In this document: positions 45,788-59,170 of the stretch, in pieces
How the letters are laid out: every line of letters starts with the position of its first letter
Position numbering within the stretch: the first letter of the stretch is position 1
Assembly (NCBI GenBank): GCA_948329865.1
Contig: OX415251.1
Coordinates: 12,591,990 to 12,655,989, forward strand
Direction: 5' to 3'
Length of the DNA stretch: 64,000 nucleotides
Source of the DNA: Linaria vulgaris
Lineage: Eukaryota; Streptophyta; Magnoliopsida; Lamiales; Plantaginaceae
Program-made: the position numbers and the translations under genes
Notes under the pieces: generated by a model
The model's input: the letters and a program-made list of their open reading frames with translations, nothing else
Told to the model about the DNA's origin: nothing
Database searches by the model: none

Positions 45788-45857
45788 GCTTTTTTGTGTA
45801 TTAGTTTTAGGGGCAACTCTACATGAAACCAACAGTTTATTGTGCACTATTAACGTG

Positions 45858-46175
45858 TCAAATTTGGATCTCATATTTTTGAATGATTATACCCTTACCT
45901 GAAACACGTGCCACAACTTTCAGGCAAAATTTTGACTGGAAAGTCAACTTAGGGAAAATCACATAAAAAAGCATAGCTTGTGCCAGACTGCTGCGGACAA
46001 AACTTATTTGCGGATAGTATTTGGTAAAAGCACAAGTAGTTCTTGGTGAGTTTGGTAAAAGTAAACGTATTTTTAATTCCATACGAGTTGCCCAACCACT
46101 AGTAAGAGAATTCATACCTGGTGAGATAAGCAAAAGGTCAACAAGAAGAAGCAAAATTGTAGAAGCAAACTTCAT
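45858..46175 (-). pseudogene. Possible remnant of a small secreted cysteine-rich peptide gene
   Basis: The 105-aa frame starts with a strong signal peptide (MKFASTILLLLVDLLLISPG) preceded on the minus strand by a CTATATAG box about 90 bp upstream. After the signal the frame has only two cysteines. A shifted frame is richer: KFCPQQSGTSYAFLC and, after a stop, ESCGTCFR then a stop. This suggests a frameshifted or spliced cysteine-rich peptide of defensin-like type. No family match is claimed; the frame could also be chance. Confidence 0.35.
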
Positions 46176-46700
46176 TTTTCGAACCTTTTTAATGAAAAAT
46201 GTGAGTATTGATAAATAATATTATATGCTCCAGAATATGTTATTGAACTTTTCAGTTGTGGTCTATATAGAATATAGATAGATGGATAGGTGATTAGCCT
46301 TGAAAACTGTGATTAATATAATTTGGTGAATTTATATTTGTTGGTGGTAGTTGAGAAATAAAAATTGCAGATTTTGTTGGTGGTAGTTGAGAGATAAAAA
46401 TCAGTGGGTAGGTTGGTAATTAATGGTGTAGTTGGGAAATCAGAAATGCAATTATAGGTGGTAATTACATGGTTGGGAATCAAAACTGCAATAATTGTTG
46501 GTCGTAGGCTGAAATAAATTGTAAAACTTGAAAAATAAAATAAATTTTCTATAGGTGCCATTTACATATCTGGAAAACTAAAAGTAGATTGTTGCAGTGC
46601 ATTTCTCAAAAACTAACACAAAGATTTTGTAAAATTAATATTCTCCAAATTTATTAGTGTGTTGCATATATAATCCTGATATAAAAAAAAACAAGTAAAT
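46176..46700. other. Spacer with imperfect TTGGTGGTAGTTGAGA repeats
   Basis: TTGTTGGTGGTAGTTGAGA occurs at about 46339 and 46376 and in weaker forms up to about 46510. Otherwise no feature. Confidence 0.5.
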
Positions 46701-46729
46701 ATAGTGATATGGCTAATATGGCCCAACCT

Positions 46730-47200
46730 AGTTAATGATATTAAACTAGGCTTCGTCGGCCCGCCCAAAAAAAATATGCACTCTATTGATATGTCACACA
46801 TAATATTCCACGTGTGTACGTCAAACAGTAGTCGATGTATTTTGGAATGCTTTGACGAAGCGGAGTACGTCGAGCATATTATCCGATATGTGAAGAAAAT
46901 ACTCGATGTACTTGGGAAATGTGGTGTGTGGTCCCAGATCTCGAGGCCTATAAATAAATGAGGTCCTAATAACTGAGGTGCGTCATTTGGTATATTTTTA
47001 TTATTCACCTGTCATATATCGAGCATTGTATTCGACATAACATTCGATATATGATTATCTTCGATATATAGATGTATGCGATATATCCCCATATTCGATA
47101 TAACTTAATATTGTGATATATCTCCATATTATATATATATATATTGTTATTTTTGACATATTCTCATATTCAATATATTACCTTGAACACTTTGCTGACT
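46730..47200. repeat. TATCGA-rich LTR-like remnant
   Basis: ATTCGATATA/ATATATCGA phrases are dense at 47010-47170, like those in the LTRs at 1-277 and 19806-20055. A CCTATAAATAAATG box is at about 46948-46961. Probably an LTR remnant of a relative of the outer element (inference). Confidence 0.4.
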
Positions 47201-47289
47201 TAAGCATACAAGGAGCTACGTTGGTCTTGCCTTGACTTAGTTCATGTGCGCTCCTGTTGTGTGGGCATGTTACTGAGATAGGAAGAAGC

Positions 47290-48650
47290 TCAAGGTTTAG
47301 CTGGACTCTTAAAAGCTAACGACAAGGAAAAAAGGTTGAAGTCGATGTAAACCGATGGAGCCAAGACCAAATCTGTTATTCCTAGGGTTGAGCAGGATAA
47401 CAGAAAATGTGAGATGCTCATACAACGATAACAGATAGGGGAGTCTAGGATAGAGCCCTTGGTAGAGTCTAAACTCGTGCCTCTGGACCGTGCCCACCCT
47501 GTTAGGACAACAAGGATAGAGTCATCTTTGGACGTAGAGGTTGAACATAGGTTAATGGAATGCTTGAGACAAAATGCAAATATATTTGCCTGGATAAGTG
47601 GAAAATTGAAAGGGTTTGATCCCAGGATAATAATGCACACATTGCATGCCGACCTCTAGGTTAAACATGTGCCATAGAATCAAAAATACTTTAGTAAGGA
47701 GAAGAATGAGGAAACTCAGAAAGAAGGCATCGAGAAGTTGGATGTGCGACACATCTATAAGATAAGGTATTCATAATGGGTGAGCAACATCGTAGTTGTT
47801 CTTAAAAAGGAGAAGGCATAGAGAGTTTGCATTGTCTATGATTGATTTGTTAGTAGATTCTATAGCCTGATGTGCCATACTGAGTATGATGGACGCAAAT
47901 AGTGGCTTTCACCAGATATTGATGGCAGTGTGCTAGTGCATGATCAAAGTGAAAAGGATTTTGTAACCGACATTAGAGTATATTACTATAGGGTCATACT
48001 TTTTGGTTTGAAAACGCGGTCATTACCTTTCATAGGTTGGTGGCCAAGATGTTTTATGCATTGATAAGAACATCGATGGAAGTCTACATATACGACATGA
48101 TGGTTAGATTATGAAAGTAGAGGAGCATGTTAAGCATTTGGATGAAACATTCACTATAATGAGGAACTACAACACGAAATTGAATTCTAAGAAATGCACG
48201 TGCGGAGTAATATCTCGAAAGGTTCTCGATTATATGAGTAACATGAGAGGAATTAATGCAAACCGACAAAAATCAACTCAGTAATAGATCTACCCTCCCC
48301 TATAATGGTAAAGTACGTCCAATGCTTGGTGGACGCTTCACCGCATTTGGATATTTCATTGTTGCGTCGGCCAAAAAGAATCTGTCCTTTTTTAAGATAC
48401 TAAAAAATACTTAATAATTAATTTGGGTGGATAGCGAAGTTTTAAGCAGCTTTCCAACAGATGAAGAGGTGCCTCATGTCAACCGACCCCAACTCTTGAT
48501 GAACTTGAAGAGGTATCGATTAGGTTCAACTTTTTTAACTACAAGCGAAAATAACGAAATTATGATACACACCAATATATTACGGCTAAAAAAACTTCAG
48601 ATGAAGAGGTATCTCATGTATCATAGTTTCATTCTTTCCACTTGTAGTTG
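47290..48650 (+). pseudogene. pol: Badly decayed Tat-type RT fragment
   Basis: Phrases in several frames match the order seen at 20.9-22.1 kb: MECLRQNANIFAWISGKLKG, then DPRIIMHTLHADL (about 47555-47659), SNIVVVLKKEK, a YRVILFGLK phrase (about 47991), a relic of the palm region, and FQQMKR near 48452. At least ten stops are visible. Only RT is present. Confidence 0.7.
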
Positions 48651-48659
48651 AAAAAGTTG

Positions 48660-49177
48660 AACCTATTCAATCATTCTTTTCATATAGATACTCTTTGTGA
48701 AAAGAAAAAAAAGAATGAAAAAACTAATTTACGAAAAAAAGAAAAAAAAACTATGACATTGCTCATTTATCTAAAAATATTCTCTTTTAGGGTTCCATGA
48801 CAAAAATATGAGAATCCGAAATTATGGGAAAAGAAGAGCTAAGGTACTAAAACGATGAAAGACTATAATGAGGACACTTTTCAACAAATGCAATCTAAAT
48901 TCAAATAGTATAGAAAGATGTTGCATGAAACATGTTTACATTATCCGATCAACAACAAAAACCCAAAACAAACCTAACCAAAAAATACATGAAAGAATCC
49001 ACACAAAATAATTAGAAGTATCAAATTCGAATCGAGACAGAACTCCTAAAGAAGAATGAGAGAAAAAGAGACACAATTTGATAATTTCATTCATAATATA
49101 TAATAAACGCTCTACAACACTTTAAATACTCTAATTACATAACCTTTAGTTAGTTGTCAATAAGTTCTACTAACTAT
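48660..49177. other. AT-rich spacer
   Basis: A-rich tract at 48700-48750; no gene or repeat recognised. Confidence 0.5.
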
Positions 49178-49180
49178 TAA

Positions 49181-50513
49181 GGACTCGTTTGCTTTGCCCA
49201 ACTAAGCCTAATTAGATTAATAGTTGTAGATATAAGCTTGTTTGGTTTGCATAACTATTAGTTAGATTTGCCTACGTGGCAAGCTAATCATATGATTAAT
49301 AGTTGGGCACCCCCTTCCCACCCAACTATTAATACCCCAAATAACCCCTAATAAGATTAATTTCTAAAGACCCAAATACCCCTCTTTTTTAGGTTTTTTG
49401 ACCAAAATAGCCTTATATCACTTGCAATTTACACCAAAAATATTAGCTTTATCTCTACTTTCTAATTAAAACATACAAACTTCGACGACTTTAATCTCAA
49501 ACCCTTCAAATCTTTAAAGTTAACTATGTAAGAACTTGTAACTACTATTCATTTAATTTATAACAATCAAAATAATCCTCCCATAAGGTCAGATTCATCA
49601 TATTATATATATTTCACAATATACTCACAACATTTAATAGCATATACATGAGACATAATTGATAAAAATAATTTAAAAAAAGCATGTAACAATGGTCAAT
49701 TTATTTTTGTTTGATAATAGAAAAAATATAAAAACAAAAATATATACACGTCACATGCTTGATTGTAACTCTTTATGTTCGGGGGCGAAACCAGGAATTT
49801 GGCTTAGGGGATAGTTGAATGAGCGGCGTAATAATTTCCTTATATTATGGCTACAAATATATCAATCGTTAATGCGTAATTGGTCTAAGAAATACATAAA
49901 GTATACAATTTTCTTTTGTAAAAAGTGATAACTCCCTGCTTTCTAAATCGAACAAATTATTTACCTTTATCAAACATATGAGACGTGAGATTAACATACT
50001 ATTTGCACATATTGTTTTCATTATGCAGGTCACTGGTGCATATTGCTAATATCTCCTACTTAAATTAAATGTATATAAGCTTAGTTTAGATATTAAAACT
50101 AATAAGATACATGGTTTTTTTTAGTCACTAATGCAATATCAAAAATACTAACTTCAGTTTAATCTGCAAGAATAAATCAATAAATCAAGAGTAGTAAGAT
50201 AAGTGAAAGAAGTAACTAGAAAGATAATCAGTCAAACAAATAAAGAGTTAAATAAAATCAGTTGTACACAAAATTTCTATAAAACACGTAAATAATACAT
50301 ATATATAGAGAATTATATAAGTTATATCTTTCTATAAAACACGTAAATTTCTATAAAACACGTAAACTGTTGTGATCAACTCTATAAATTATATATAACT
50401 AACTCCGATAATTAAGACAACATTATTTATACATAAAATTGACAATATTTTAAAAAAGAAAATCACCAACTTTTCTTGTTTATCAGGCGTTCTAATATAT
50501 GTGTGACTTCACC

Positions 50514-50578
<65 letters not shown>

Positions 50579-51253
50579 TTCTGGCTAAGGAATTGGAAAT
50601 CTCTGTCATTACATGAATCCAATTTTTATTTCATCCGGGAAATGTCATCTTTTTCTTAACAACGTATTTGTCATTTGATCTAATAGTGTTTCGTTAGAAA
50701 TGAACAGGGTTAATAAATATTGATAACTCTCGGATAGAGTATTAGAACGGCCCCCATAATCTATATGGAGGTGCATCTTATCAGCTACATACACTCTGTT
50801 ACCTTCAAGTTCCGAGTTGAAAGATGACGATGTCGAGAAGTCGAGGAGTTGGGGTTTGCAGTGGTGGCGGCGGTGGCCAAGTCAGCGACGTGAGATGCGT
50901 TACAATGTGCCACCCATTGTTGAATAGGAGTTTTCATTATTGATGATATTTGGTTTTCGGATTTTGGCTTATTGAGGATGAAAAAAGAAGAAATGGTGGA
51001 AATTCTTATGAGAAATGGGTGTGTAGTTAATTGGCAAGAATAAGGGTAAATACGTCATTTAGCCCAAAAAGTGTTAAGATTAAAAAAAAATTGGGTCAAT
51101 TAGTCAAACCAAATATAGCATTATTTGTTTTTGTTGGACTTAATTTAATGTACATATTTGACAAACCTTGCAACCTAATAATAATACCCCAAGACTATTA
51201 ATAAGGGTGAGTTAATAGTCATGCGACTATTAATTTTGAAAGCAAACGAGTCC
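49181..51253. mobile_element. Non-autonomous PIF/Harbinger-like TIR element, 2,073 bp
   Basis: Perfect 15-bp terminal inverted repeats GGACTCGTTTGCTTT are flanked by TAA on both sides (49178-49180, 51254-51256). A 3-bp T-A-type duplication and a G-rich TIR with CGTTTG suit PIF/Harbinger (inference). No transposase frame. A hAT-like end phrase GGGGGCGAAACCAGGAATTT is embedded at about 49784, and an (AT)n run at 50517-50576, so later insertions have expanded it. Confidence 0.75.
50517..50576. repeat. (AT)30 microsatellite
   Basis: Uninterrupted AT dinucleotides inside the TIR element. Confidence 0.97.
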
Positions 51254-51256
51254 TAA

Positions 51257-52775
51257 TGTAACTACCCACTAACTCTATCTAAGTACATAATATTAATAGT
51301 ATAAAATACAATATATAGATAATATAAATTATATTTAATCAGGTTCTGCAGATCTGATATACTACAAAGTAAAATAATAATATAGCAAATTAACCAGAGC
51401 AAAATTCGAAATTCCAGAGCAATATTTGATTGTTTTATCTTGTGCCCTTCCTTGATAAATATGCATCTCATTTCTCCTTTTAATGGCTACCTCTATTATC
51501 AGCAAGATCTTAATTAGCAAATTGATCTTCTTTCCTATTTATAAGATAACGAACGAAAGTATCTTTCTTTATTTAATTTTTTATTTTTGATAAATATGAA
51601 TCTTTCTTTAGGATAATTGTGAACTAGTTGAAAACAGACAACAATAAATATTAAAAGTAAAAAATTTATAGTAAGATACTTTATATTGTCTAAAAAATAT
51701 AATAAAAAAAGATATTACCAGTAAAAGAACCGTTTCTATCCTTTAAAATTAGTAAGGTAAAAAACATAATAATGTATCAATTAAAAATAAAAATAAGTAT
51801 TAAATCTTATTAATAGCATATTTGTTAATAGAAACATGTTTGGGCTAGTAGCATGTATGCTTAAAAGTAACAATATCATATTGTTACTAATTCACTTGTT
51901 CATTTTTTTTATTTTTGGAATTAACAATCGACTTTTAGCTAGTGGATAAAAGGCTCTTAACCAGAAATAAGATAAAAGAAAAAATACAATACATATATTA
52001 TATTCAATATGGGGTCGAATTATAAATGAATTTAAAATATTGTATTCTTGAATCTATTCTCCAATTATAACTGTTTGGTTTATGAATGAGTTCTGTCATA
52101 CAATTTCTAGAAAGCAGATTCTTTAAAAAAGATATCCTACCACACACTTTGCGTAGATCATCAAACAAAATAATATAAAATACATAATGATAGAGATTTC
52201 ATTAAATTATTATGCCATTACTGTAACAAAATAGAGTAGAATGACATCAGAAAATCCTGTAAATATATTATATAGGCATTCATTAAGTTCTGTATAGTTT
52301 GAAAATCAATAATGCATAGTATAAGAAAAAATAAATCACTACTTTAATTTGCAAATAAGTTTCTGTCGGAAAGAATTTTATATTTTTACTAAATGAAGAA
52401 TGCAAACTATTTGTAAACTTAGAAATAGATAATTATTAGATTGTTGTAATCTCGCATAATGAAGAAAATCCTTGCCTTTAAATAAGATAAAGCAAATTTC
52501 TTCCTTTAATTATTGATTACATACCTCATCAACCAAGGATCTGAAAAAGGAAGATTTAGTTTACTTCTCATCTTGGAAAGGGTAAAAAGTGAAAATCACA
52601 AAATATTGCTCAGCATTTAGGGATTTTACTCTGGATATATCAGCTCCCTAATAAAATACACATTTAAACCATAATCCAAATAATGAATTAACTTAAAATT
52701 AAGCTTTGTCACAATGGCAAAGCGATGAGTCTTGTTTATTAAGGCCCGGTTTAGCGGCCAGAAAAATGGGAAAAG
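51257..52775. other. AT-rich spacer without recognisable genes
   Basis: No domain, repeat or TIR pair found by eye. Confidence 0.5.
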
Positions 52776-53283
52776 TAAGCCCCTGTTTGGTTTTCATTTC
52801 ACAAATATCTGAGAATTTTTAGAAACCAAAAAAAATGTTTGGTTTAGGACTTCTGAAACAGCCTAACAAGCATTAAAATTGGTCCAATTGGTGTCTCTAA
52901 AATCTGAATTAAATTAAATAACAAATAGGCTAGAAAATAGCTTCTCATTTATGTTCTAGCTTTTCCTTTATGATGTCAGCTGATTGTGACACTTGACAAC
53001 ATGTCTTTTATTCTTCTATTTTACTTTTTAGTTGCCATGATTTAATTTTAGCCTTTTTCCTTAAACATAATTATTTTTGTTTTTAAGTTTAATAATAGTT
53101 GTATCCATAATTATGTATCCTTTAATCATAATATATATCATTAAAATAAATTGACTAGATAGAAATTTGTACATAACATTACTTTAATTTCAATCCATTT
53201 CTTTTTTCCTTTTTCTAACGTTACTTTAACAGTTAAATCTATGATTTATATAATTTCAAAATCAAAAGCTAGCCCTTCCTAAC

Positions 53284-54319
53284 CGCTTTGAATTATCTCC
53301 TACAAAACTATACTACATCTTCTACTACATTATGTAGATGAATGTCATGTGAAAATAACTTAAGATCTCTTAATTCCATGTTTGTCAATCATAATATCTC
53401 TTCCCTTAATTCTTCTTATCGCTAAATTACTGCAACTATGATCTGTATCTTTATTCATTATCCAAATATTTCTCTCGTAATTAAGATTTTAAAAAGAGAC
53501 AATTCAATTATTTTAGTGCACATGTTATTAAAAATAAAACTCTAGTTAAGTTAAGTATGATTCAAATTAAAATATAAACAAAGATCATTTCTTAAACTTC
53601 TCACCATATTCTTTTTTTTTTTGGTAAACAACTTCACACTATATATATATATATATATGTATATACATACAATAATTATTATTGTGTAACCATCTCAAGG
53701 GCATGTAACGGGATTATTAAACTGAAAATAGATTGTATAAGATAAAACATAGAAATACTCTTCTTAAATATATAGATGTGATTTAAATTATACTATATTT
53801 ACAATTTCTCTTTTGTCGTCATTCTCATCTGAAATAATATAATGTATTATATTACTCTGGCAGAGCAGGCAAAAAAAAATGAAACAAGAAACAATTGAAG
53901 GATACAGTTTACTTAATTAAAAAAATGAAACAAGAAGCAATTGAAGATACAGTTTACTTAATTTTCTGCTAACTTGGAATAAAATAATTAATGGTGCTTT
54001 AAAATTCATTTTTTAATAACATAATAAAAAGTATAAGTAATAGAAAAGTACAGACACGTTCTTTACATTAAGTAAGTAATTATTTTTTAATTTAAAATTT
54101 TATTGACCAGAGAATATTGGGATGATGAATAAGTAAAATCGTTGTTACTATATAATTTAGGAAATATAACTAAGAAAGGATATTGCAAGATTTAAGGGAG
54201 GGATTTTTAATAATTGACGAACATGGTGTTAGGCAATTATTAACTTTTTTCACATGTCGTTCATCTAAATAATGTAGTAGAAGATGTAGTATAGTTTTGT
54301 AGGAGAGGATCCAAAGCCA
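53284..54319. mobile_element. Nested long-TIR (Mutator-like or hAT-like) element, 1,036 bp
   Basis: Inverted arms of about 75 bp (53285-53356 against 54243-54317), both containing the 20-mer CTCCTACAAAACTATACTAC or its complement. An 8-bp TTCCTAAC duplicates at 53276-53283 and 54320-54327. Long TIRs suggest Mutator, the 8-bp duplication fits hAT; unresolved. No transposase. Confidence 0.65.
53877..53963. repeat. 46-bp tandem duplication
   Basis: ATGAAACAAGAA(A/G)CAATTG then GATACAGTTTACTTAATT occurs twice, 46 bp apart. Confidence 0.85.
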
Positions 54320-55105
54320 TTCCTAACACTCTTGTTAAGGGAACGTTATATGTTAACAATATTTTCTAAAATTGTGGGCTTTTGCGTATCAGTTTAGATG
54401 ACATATATATCATTGTTCACTAAATCAGGGAGTCAATCTATCCTAGTTTGATATGATGTAAAATTATTATTTTTTATTTATATCGAGTCAATCTCTCCCT
54501 ATCCTTTTTTTTCATCATTTGTTTATGATCTTGGACGTGATAAACGTCTTAATTAAACTTTTCAGTTTGGGTAGCGACAATAAGACCTCTAATTATTCAT
54601 AAAAATGTATCTATTTTTTCGCAAAAAAAAAAAGGATTTTAACTACCTACAAAAAAAAATTACAAAAAATATTATGAAAATAAAATAAAAATATATATCT
54701 CCAGAAAAATTCTTTAAAGGTATATATAGATTGAGCTCTTCAAAAGCCTTGCACACTTAATTCAAAGTTCACCATAAGTTTAATACAAATTTTTTAGTTG
54801 AGCACCTTGTACAAATAAAATACTCTTAACAATTATATGTGGTCTAGTTAACTACGACATTACGTAAACAACGAAAGAAATTAAATATAATAGTTTCAAG
54901 TTTTGACTACAATGCAAAACCAACTCTTTTAAATGAAGGGGGAAAGGGAATAGGGTAATAACAAAACAAAGGCAAAACTGCTAAAAAAAAAACAAAGTGC
55001 TTTCTTTCATTCAACTTGAAACAACGTATAGTTAAGTTAAAATAAAAAATTAAATTACATAACTAACAAAAACAAAATAGAGAATAATACTTTGCTGCTG
55101 AGCAA

Positions 55106-55171
55106 CAAATTCTAAACTGGTATTTAAAATTTATTTTACAAATTCTAAACTGGTATTTAAAATTTATTTAA
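55106..55171. repeat. 33-bp tandem duplication
   Basis: CAAATTCTAAACTGGTATTT plus AAAATTTATTT repeated in direct tandem. Confidence 0.9.
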
Positions 55172-55727
55172 GTATCGAATACTGTTTAAGGAAAAATTTT
55201 CAGACCCGGTCAAGTTTATTTGATGGGGTTAAACAAATTAATTTTGGAAATGGATAGACGACATAATAAAGTACCAAAAATAAACCCCAAACCCAGCAAT
55301 CATTCTCTTTTTCATGGTCATCCGTCATAATTTGCACGGCTAAATTATGGAATGATTTACAGGTTATGAAATTGTGAAATTGTGGAGCAAATTGGAATTG
55401 AAATATTCTCATCTCATCTGATATGATTCTCGTATCTCATTCTCATACATTTAGAAAAATGAAAGTTTTCTCCAGTTTCATATGTCAACCAAACCAATAA
55501 AAGTGGGAGATTTATTTGTTTGTTATTTTTTTTCGATGAGGTAATTAATTGCGGATAGTTACGTTTTTGCAGCAGATGCTTTAATATTTTATTCAGTTAA
55601 ATAGCTAGAATGAATTACAACCACACGGTCCATAGAATCAGTCCACAATTTTTCTTGCGGACATGTAATGCACTAATAATAATAAGACCATTAATAGTTA
55701 GAGTAACCAAATTCGCCCTTAAGATAG

Positions 55728-56928
55728 GGAAAATTCTTAGACGGACATGTGTGGTTGTGGTTGATTCTGGTTTTCTTTTTATAATTTAAAATACATAGAG
55801 TAACTTTCTGCATGTACGGCTACTATTTACTGTTGAGACAGAGGTCCAATTTTTTATTAGTTTTTTTTCCTATTCTAAAAAGGATTTATTTATTATTTCT
55901 TTTTTATGAAATCTTCTTCATAATTCGTAGTAATCTTTTATTCCTTAATTATCTCTTAATCTCATAACAAAATCTTTTTATATATTAATGACTAGAGATA
56001 TTTCCTCTGATCAAGATATGTACGAAACAAAATCTAGTTCTCTACTAAATACATAAATTACTTTTATTCGTGTAATCTCCTATACTTCATATTTTAATAA
56101 AATAATTCTTACAGGAAAATTAAATTTGTGAATTTGTGAATACTCTACTATATATGGCATCTATAACAATTCTTCAAATATCTGTTGTTGTTTTACCTTT
56201 TTCTCCTCTTTTTTTTTTGGCATTATTGCCACGTACAAATATAAGAAATTAAGAAAAGTTAATCGATTTAATGTGCCCAATAATCACATAGTGACACCTT
56301 GTTCTATTAAAAAGATTTACAAGTAAACTATAGTTCATCTAAGTAACTTTGGAATTTTTTTTTTTAATTTGCATTTATTTTTGAATGAGAAAATTGTTAT
56401 GACTCGTATTTTGAACTGAATCTTATTAATTAAGTTAACTGATGAACTAAATCTAAGCCAAGTGATTATTGTTTACAAAATAATGGTAATAGTATGACTC
56501 GTATAACATACGAGTTTCAAATAAAGAATAGAAAATTGTGGTTCACTGTAATTAATATTTATTATGATTTGTTCAAATCCTCTTAAAGAAAAAAGATAAT
56601 GTTTCCATTTTATAAATAGGAAACAAAAGATAATATTCTTCTAAGTAAAGGTCCGTCCATAATTATTGATATGTAAGCATGTAATTTAAATATTTAACGT
56701 GTTGTTATTATGTAATAAGTTTTTAAGATAATTAAGGAATAAAAGATTACTACGAATCATGAAGAAGATTTCATAAAGAAAAGCAGAAATAATTAATAAA
56801 TCCTTTTTAGAATAGGGAAGAAAACTTTTTAAAAAATTGGACCTCTTTCTCAACAGTAAGTAAGGGCCGTACATGCATAAAGTTAACTTTTTGTATTTGA
56901 AATTATAAAAAGAAAATCAGAATTTTTC
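55728..56928. mobile_element. Nested Mutator-like long-TIR element, 1,201 bp
   Basis: Inverted arms of about 200 bp (55763-55960 against 56712-56924) sharing, in opposite orientation, CCAATTTTTTA, AAAAGGATTTATT and TACTACGAAT. The ends begin GGAAAATTCT and GAAAAATTCT. A 9-bp TTAAGATAG flanks both sides (55719-55727, 56929-56937), the duplication length of Mutator-like elements. No transposase. Confidence 0.72.
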
Positions 56929-57375
56929 TTAAGATAGTAAGTGCAATGAGAGTAAATGCAATGACATATTTTTAATTAGAAATAAATAAGTCATGATTTG
57001 TAATCATTAGTTAAATAAAGCAACAATTATTTTATGTCACTGTCACACCTCGATTGAAGTGAATGCTATATTTCTCCACAATTTTACATTTTCTTTTATT
57101 CAACTAATTTCAATTATGTTGTTAATGGGCCGAATTTACTTTTTCTGAGAAGCCCAATATCTCTAAAACTGATTTGTTTTCTGAAAAATAACTCTGAGGG
57201 GAGAACCAAACAGGGGCTAAGTCTTTGCAGTTGTTTGGAAGCTAATGATTTTTTTCAGAAAAGAAAGGAAATCAAATAAACCGATCTTCCTCTTATACAT
57301 ATACATAAGGATGACACGCACAGGAATTGCTCAATTTTGACTTTCTATTGATGGCAAGGATACGACAAAGGCGAA

Positions 57376-59133
57376 TTGAAAAGCGAAACTACTAATATTG
57401 CAACCACGACGGACGATCGTATCATGGCCATCTCTGACGGCCCTAACGAGCACCACAAGGCCCCGGTTACGGACTTCGTCTTTAGGGCAAAATCGGGCGC
57501 CCAAAAAAGACCTAGACAAGAACATGGCACGAACGCAATCGTAACAAGATTAACGAACACGTCAGCGATACCTAAGGGGAATAAGCTCATGAATTCCTAC
57601 GCTAATATGGTACGACCAAAAGACGTATTTTTTAATGAGGAACGAATCAATGCGGCGGCTGGGAAAATTAGGGTTCTTGAACCTAGCAGAGACATCCCCT
57701 TTAAAACGGTGGAATTTGCGGATGAATTGCATAATTCCATGTGCGATCAATGGAGAGACACGGTCCTAGTTAAAGTTTTAGGGAAATCTTGGTTTTTTCC
57801 GAGCCTCGTGAACAAGTTTAGTACCATGTGGAAATTGAGCGGCAATTGTGACATCGTGGACCAGAGCAATGGGACCTATTGTTTACGGGGATTATCGGAC
57901 TCACAAAGGGAGATGATCTTGACTCAAGGCCCTTGGCAGTTAGCGGGGAGTTTTCTCCATATTCGAAAGTGGACTCCGGATTTTGACCCTGACACCGACT
58001 TTGTTGACCGTGCAATAACTTGGATAAGAATCATGAAGTTACCTCTTGAACTCTTTGGGGAAGCGGCGATCAATGCGATCGCTAGTTGTGTGGGCGAACC
58101 GATCAAGATAGACGGAAACACGTTTACGGCGACGAGAGGTAAATTTGTGCTTGTATGCGTCCAAGTCTCGACTAAGACTCCGCTTGAGAGGGGGTCCATA
58201 TTCGCGGAAAAGTGTACCAAGTCTTGTACGAGAATCTTCCCTCTTTGTGCCACGAGTGTGGTCGGGTTGGGCACAACTCATCCACGTGTAAAGAAAAGCT
58301 GAGTGTCGCACTTGAAGAGGAAATTGTTGCGCCTACGGCAACGAATTTTAATGCGACTCCCACGACCTCGTGGCTCGTCGAAAAGACAAGGAAAAATGAG
58401 TATGGGGATTGGATGCAAGTTGCAAGGAAGAAAATTGGTTATAAAGGGGGAGGGGCTGCTACGAGTGCTAAGCTGGACCAACACCAACAAGTTACAATTT
58501 TGAAGCGCAACACTGGGATGCTGAGGGCTACAGGTGACAATAATTCAATTGGTAAGAACTTGGAAATAGGAAAGGGGACTACCATTGGGACTCCTAATCT
58601 TGGTGGGAGAATACTTCCTGCGTCTCTCACATCGACTAGAAAAGGAAACTTGAAAGGTAAGAAGATATTAAAGAAGACCACGCCTGGTGGGATCAAGGAA
58701 AGTAATAAAAACTCATTTGCAATTCTTGAGGATTCAGCAACTGCGAACGAGCAGGTCCAGCAATTATCATCCCCCCCCCCCCCCGCAAAATATATTTCTG
58801 AATGGATCCGGACGGGGACCTGAACGTATTTATGGAGAACGGGGCGATGATTGCACAAGTGCCTCAGGGTTTTTAGGTGCACGACACACTGACGCACACG
58901 TTCGAGAGACCAGCACGGATCCTCTTAATCGATCTGCGAACAGTGCACGTGATAGAAATACCACCGACGTGTTGGGAGTTCGAGATCAATACTCGGATAA
59001 TCGAGAGATTCCAGAACATGATGTTATGTTGGCAGCGAATAGCTCAAACAAACTGGGAATTGAATCGCCAAAATTATTCGATGAGGGAAGCCTTATGGCA
59101 ATTGATGCAGGCGGGGCGGGGGGGTGTCATTGA
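57376..59133 (+). pseudogene. LINE ORF1: nucleic-acid-binding protein (DUF4283-like domain and CCHC zinc knuckle)
   Basis: The first 308-codon frame (57376-58302) holds a DUF4283-type domain: LVNKFSTMWKL, GPWQLAGSFLHIRKWTPDFD, WIRIMKLPLELF, then the GKFVLVCVQVSTKTPLERG strand. A frame change near the G run at about 58189-58193 leads into 58212-58823, which has the knuckle CHECGRVGHNSSTC (C-x2-C-x4-H-x4-C). A second change falls at a run of 14 C residues (58771-58784), after which a third frame stays open to TGA at 59131-59133. ORF1 proteins of plant L1 elements coat the RNA. Both breaks are at homopolymers, so sequencing error should be excluded. The 38-bp gap to ORF2 is normal. Confidence 0.85.
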
Positions 59134-59170
59134 GAACCCCATTCATCCCGTACAACTATTTAACTTCCCA

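Larger units (their letters stand above)
52779..57217. mobile_element. TIR element with TAA target duplication, 4,439 bp, carrying nested elements
   Basis: The 14-bp terminal inverted repeat GCCCCTGTTTGGTT is perfect, and TAA flanks both ends (52776-52778, 57218-57220), again PIF/Harbinger-like. No transposase frame. Part of its length comes from two inserted long-TIR elements (53284-54319 and 55728-56928). Confidence 0.7.

Noticed and set aside
58439..58897. 152-aa minus-strand frame in the LINE
   Set aside because: Shadow of ORF1, whose DUF4283 and zinc-knuckle motifs are on the plus strand.
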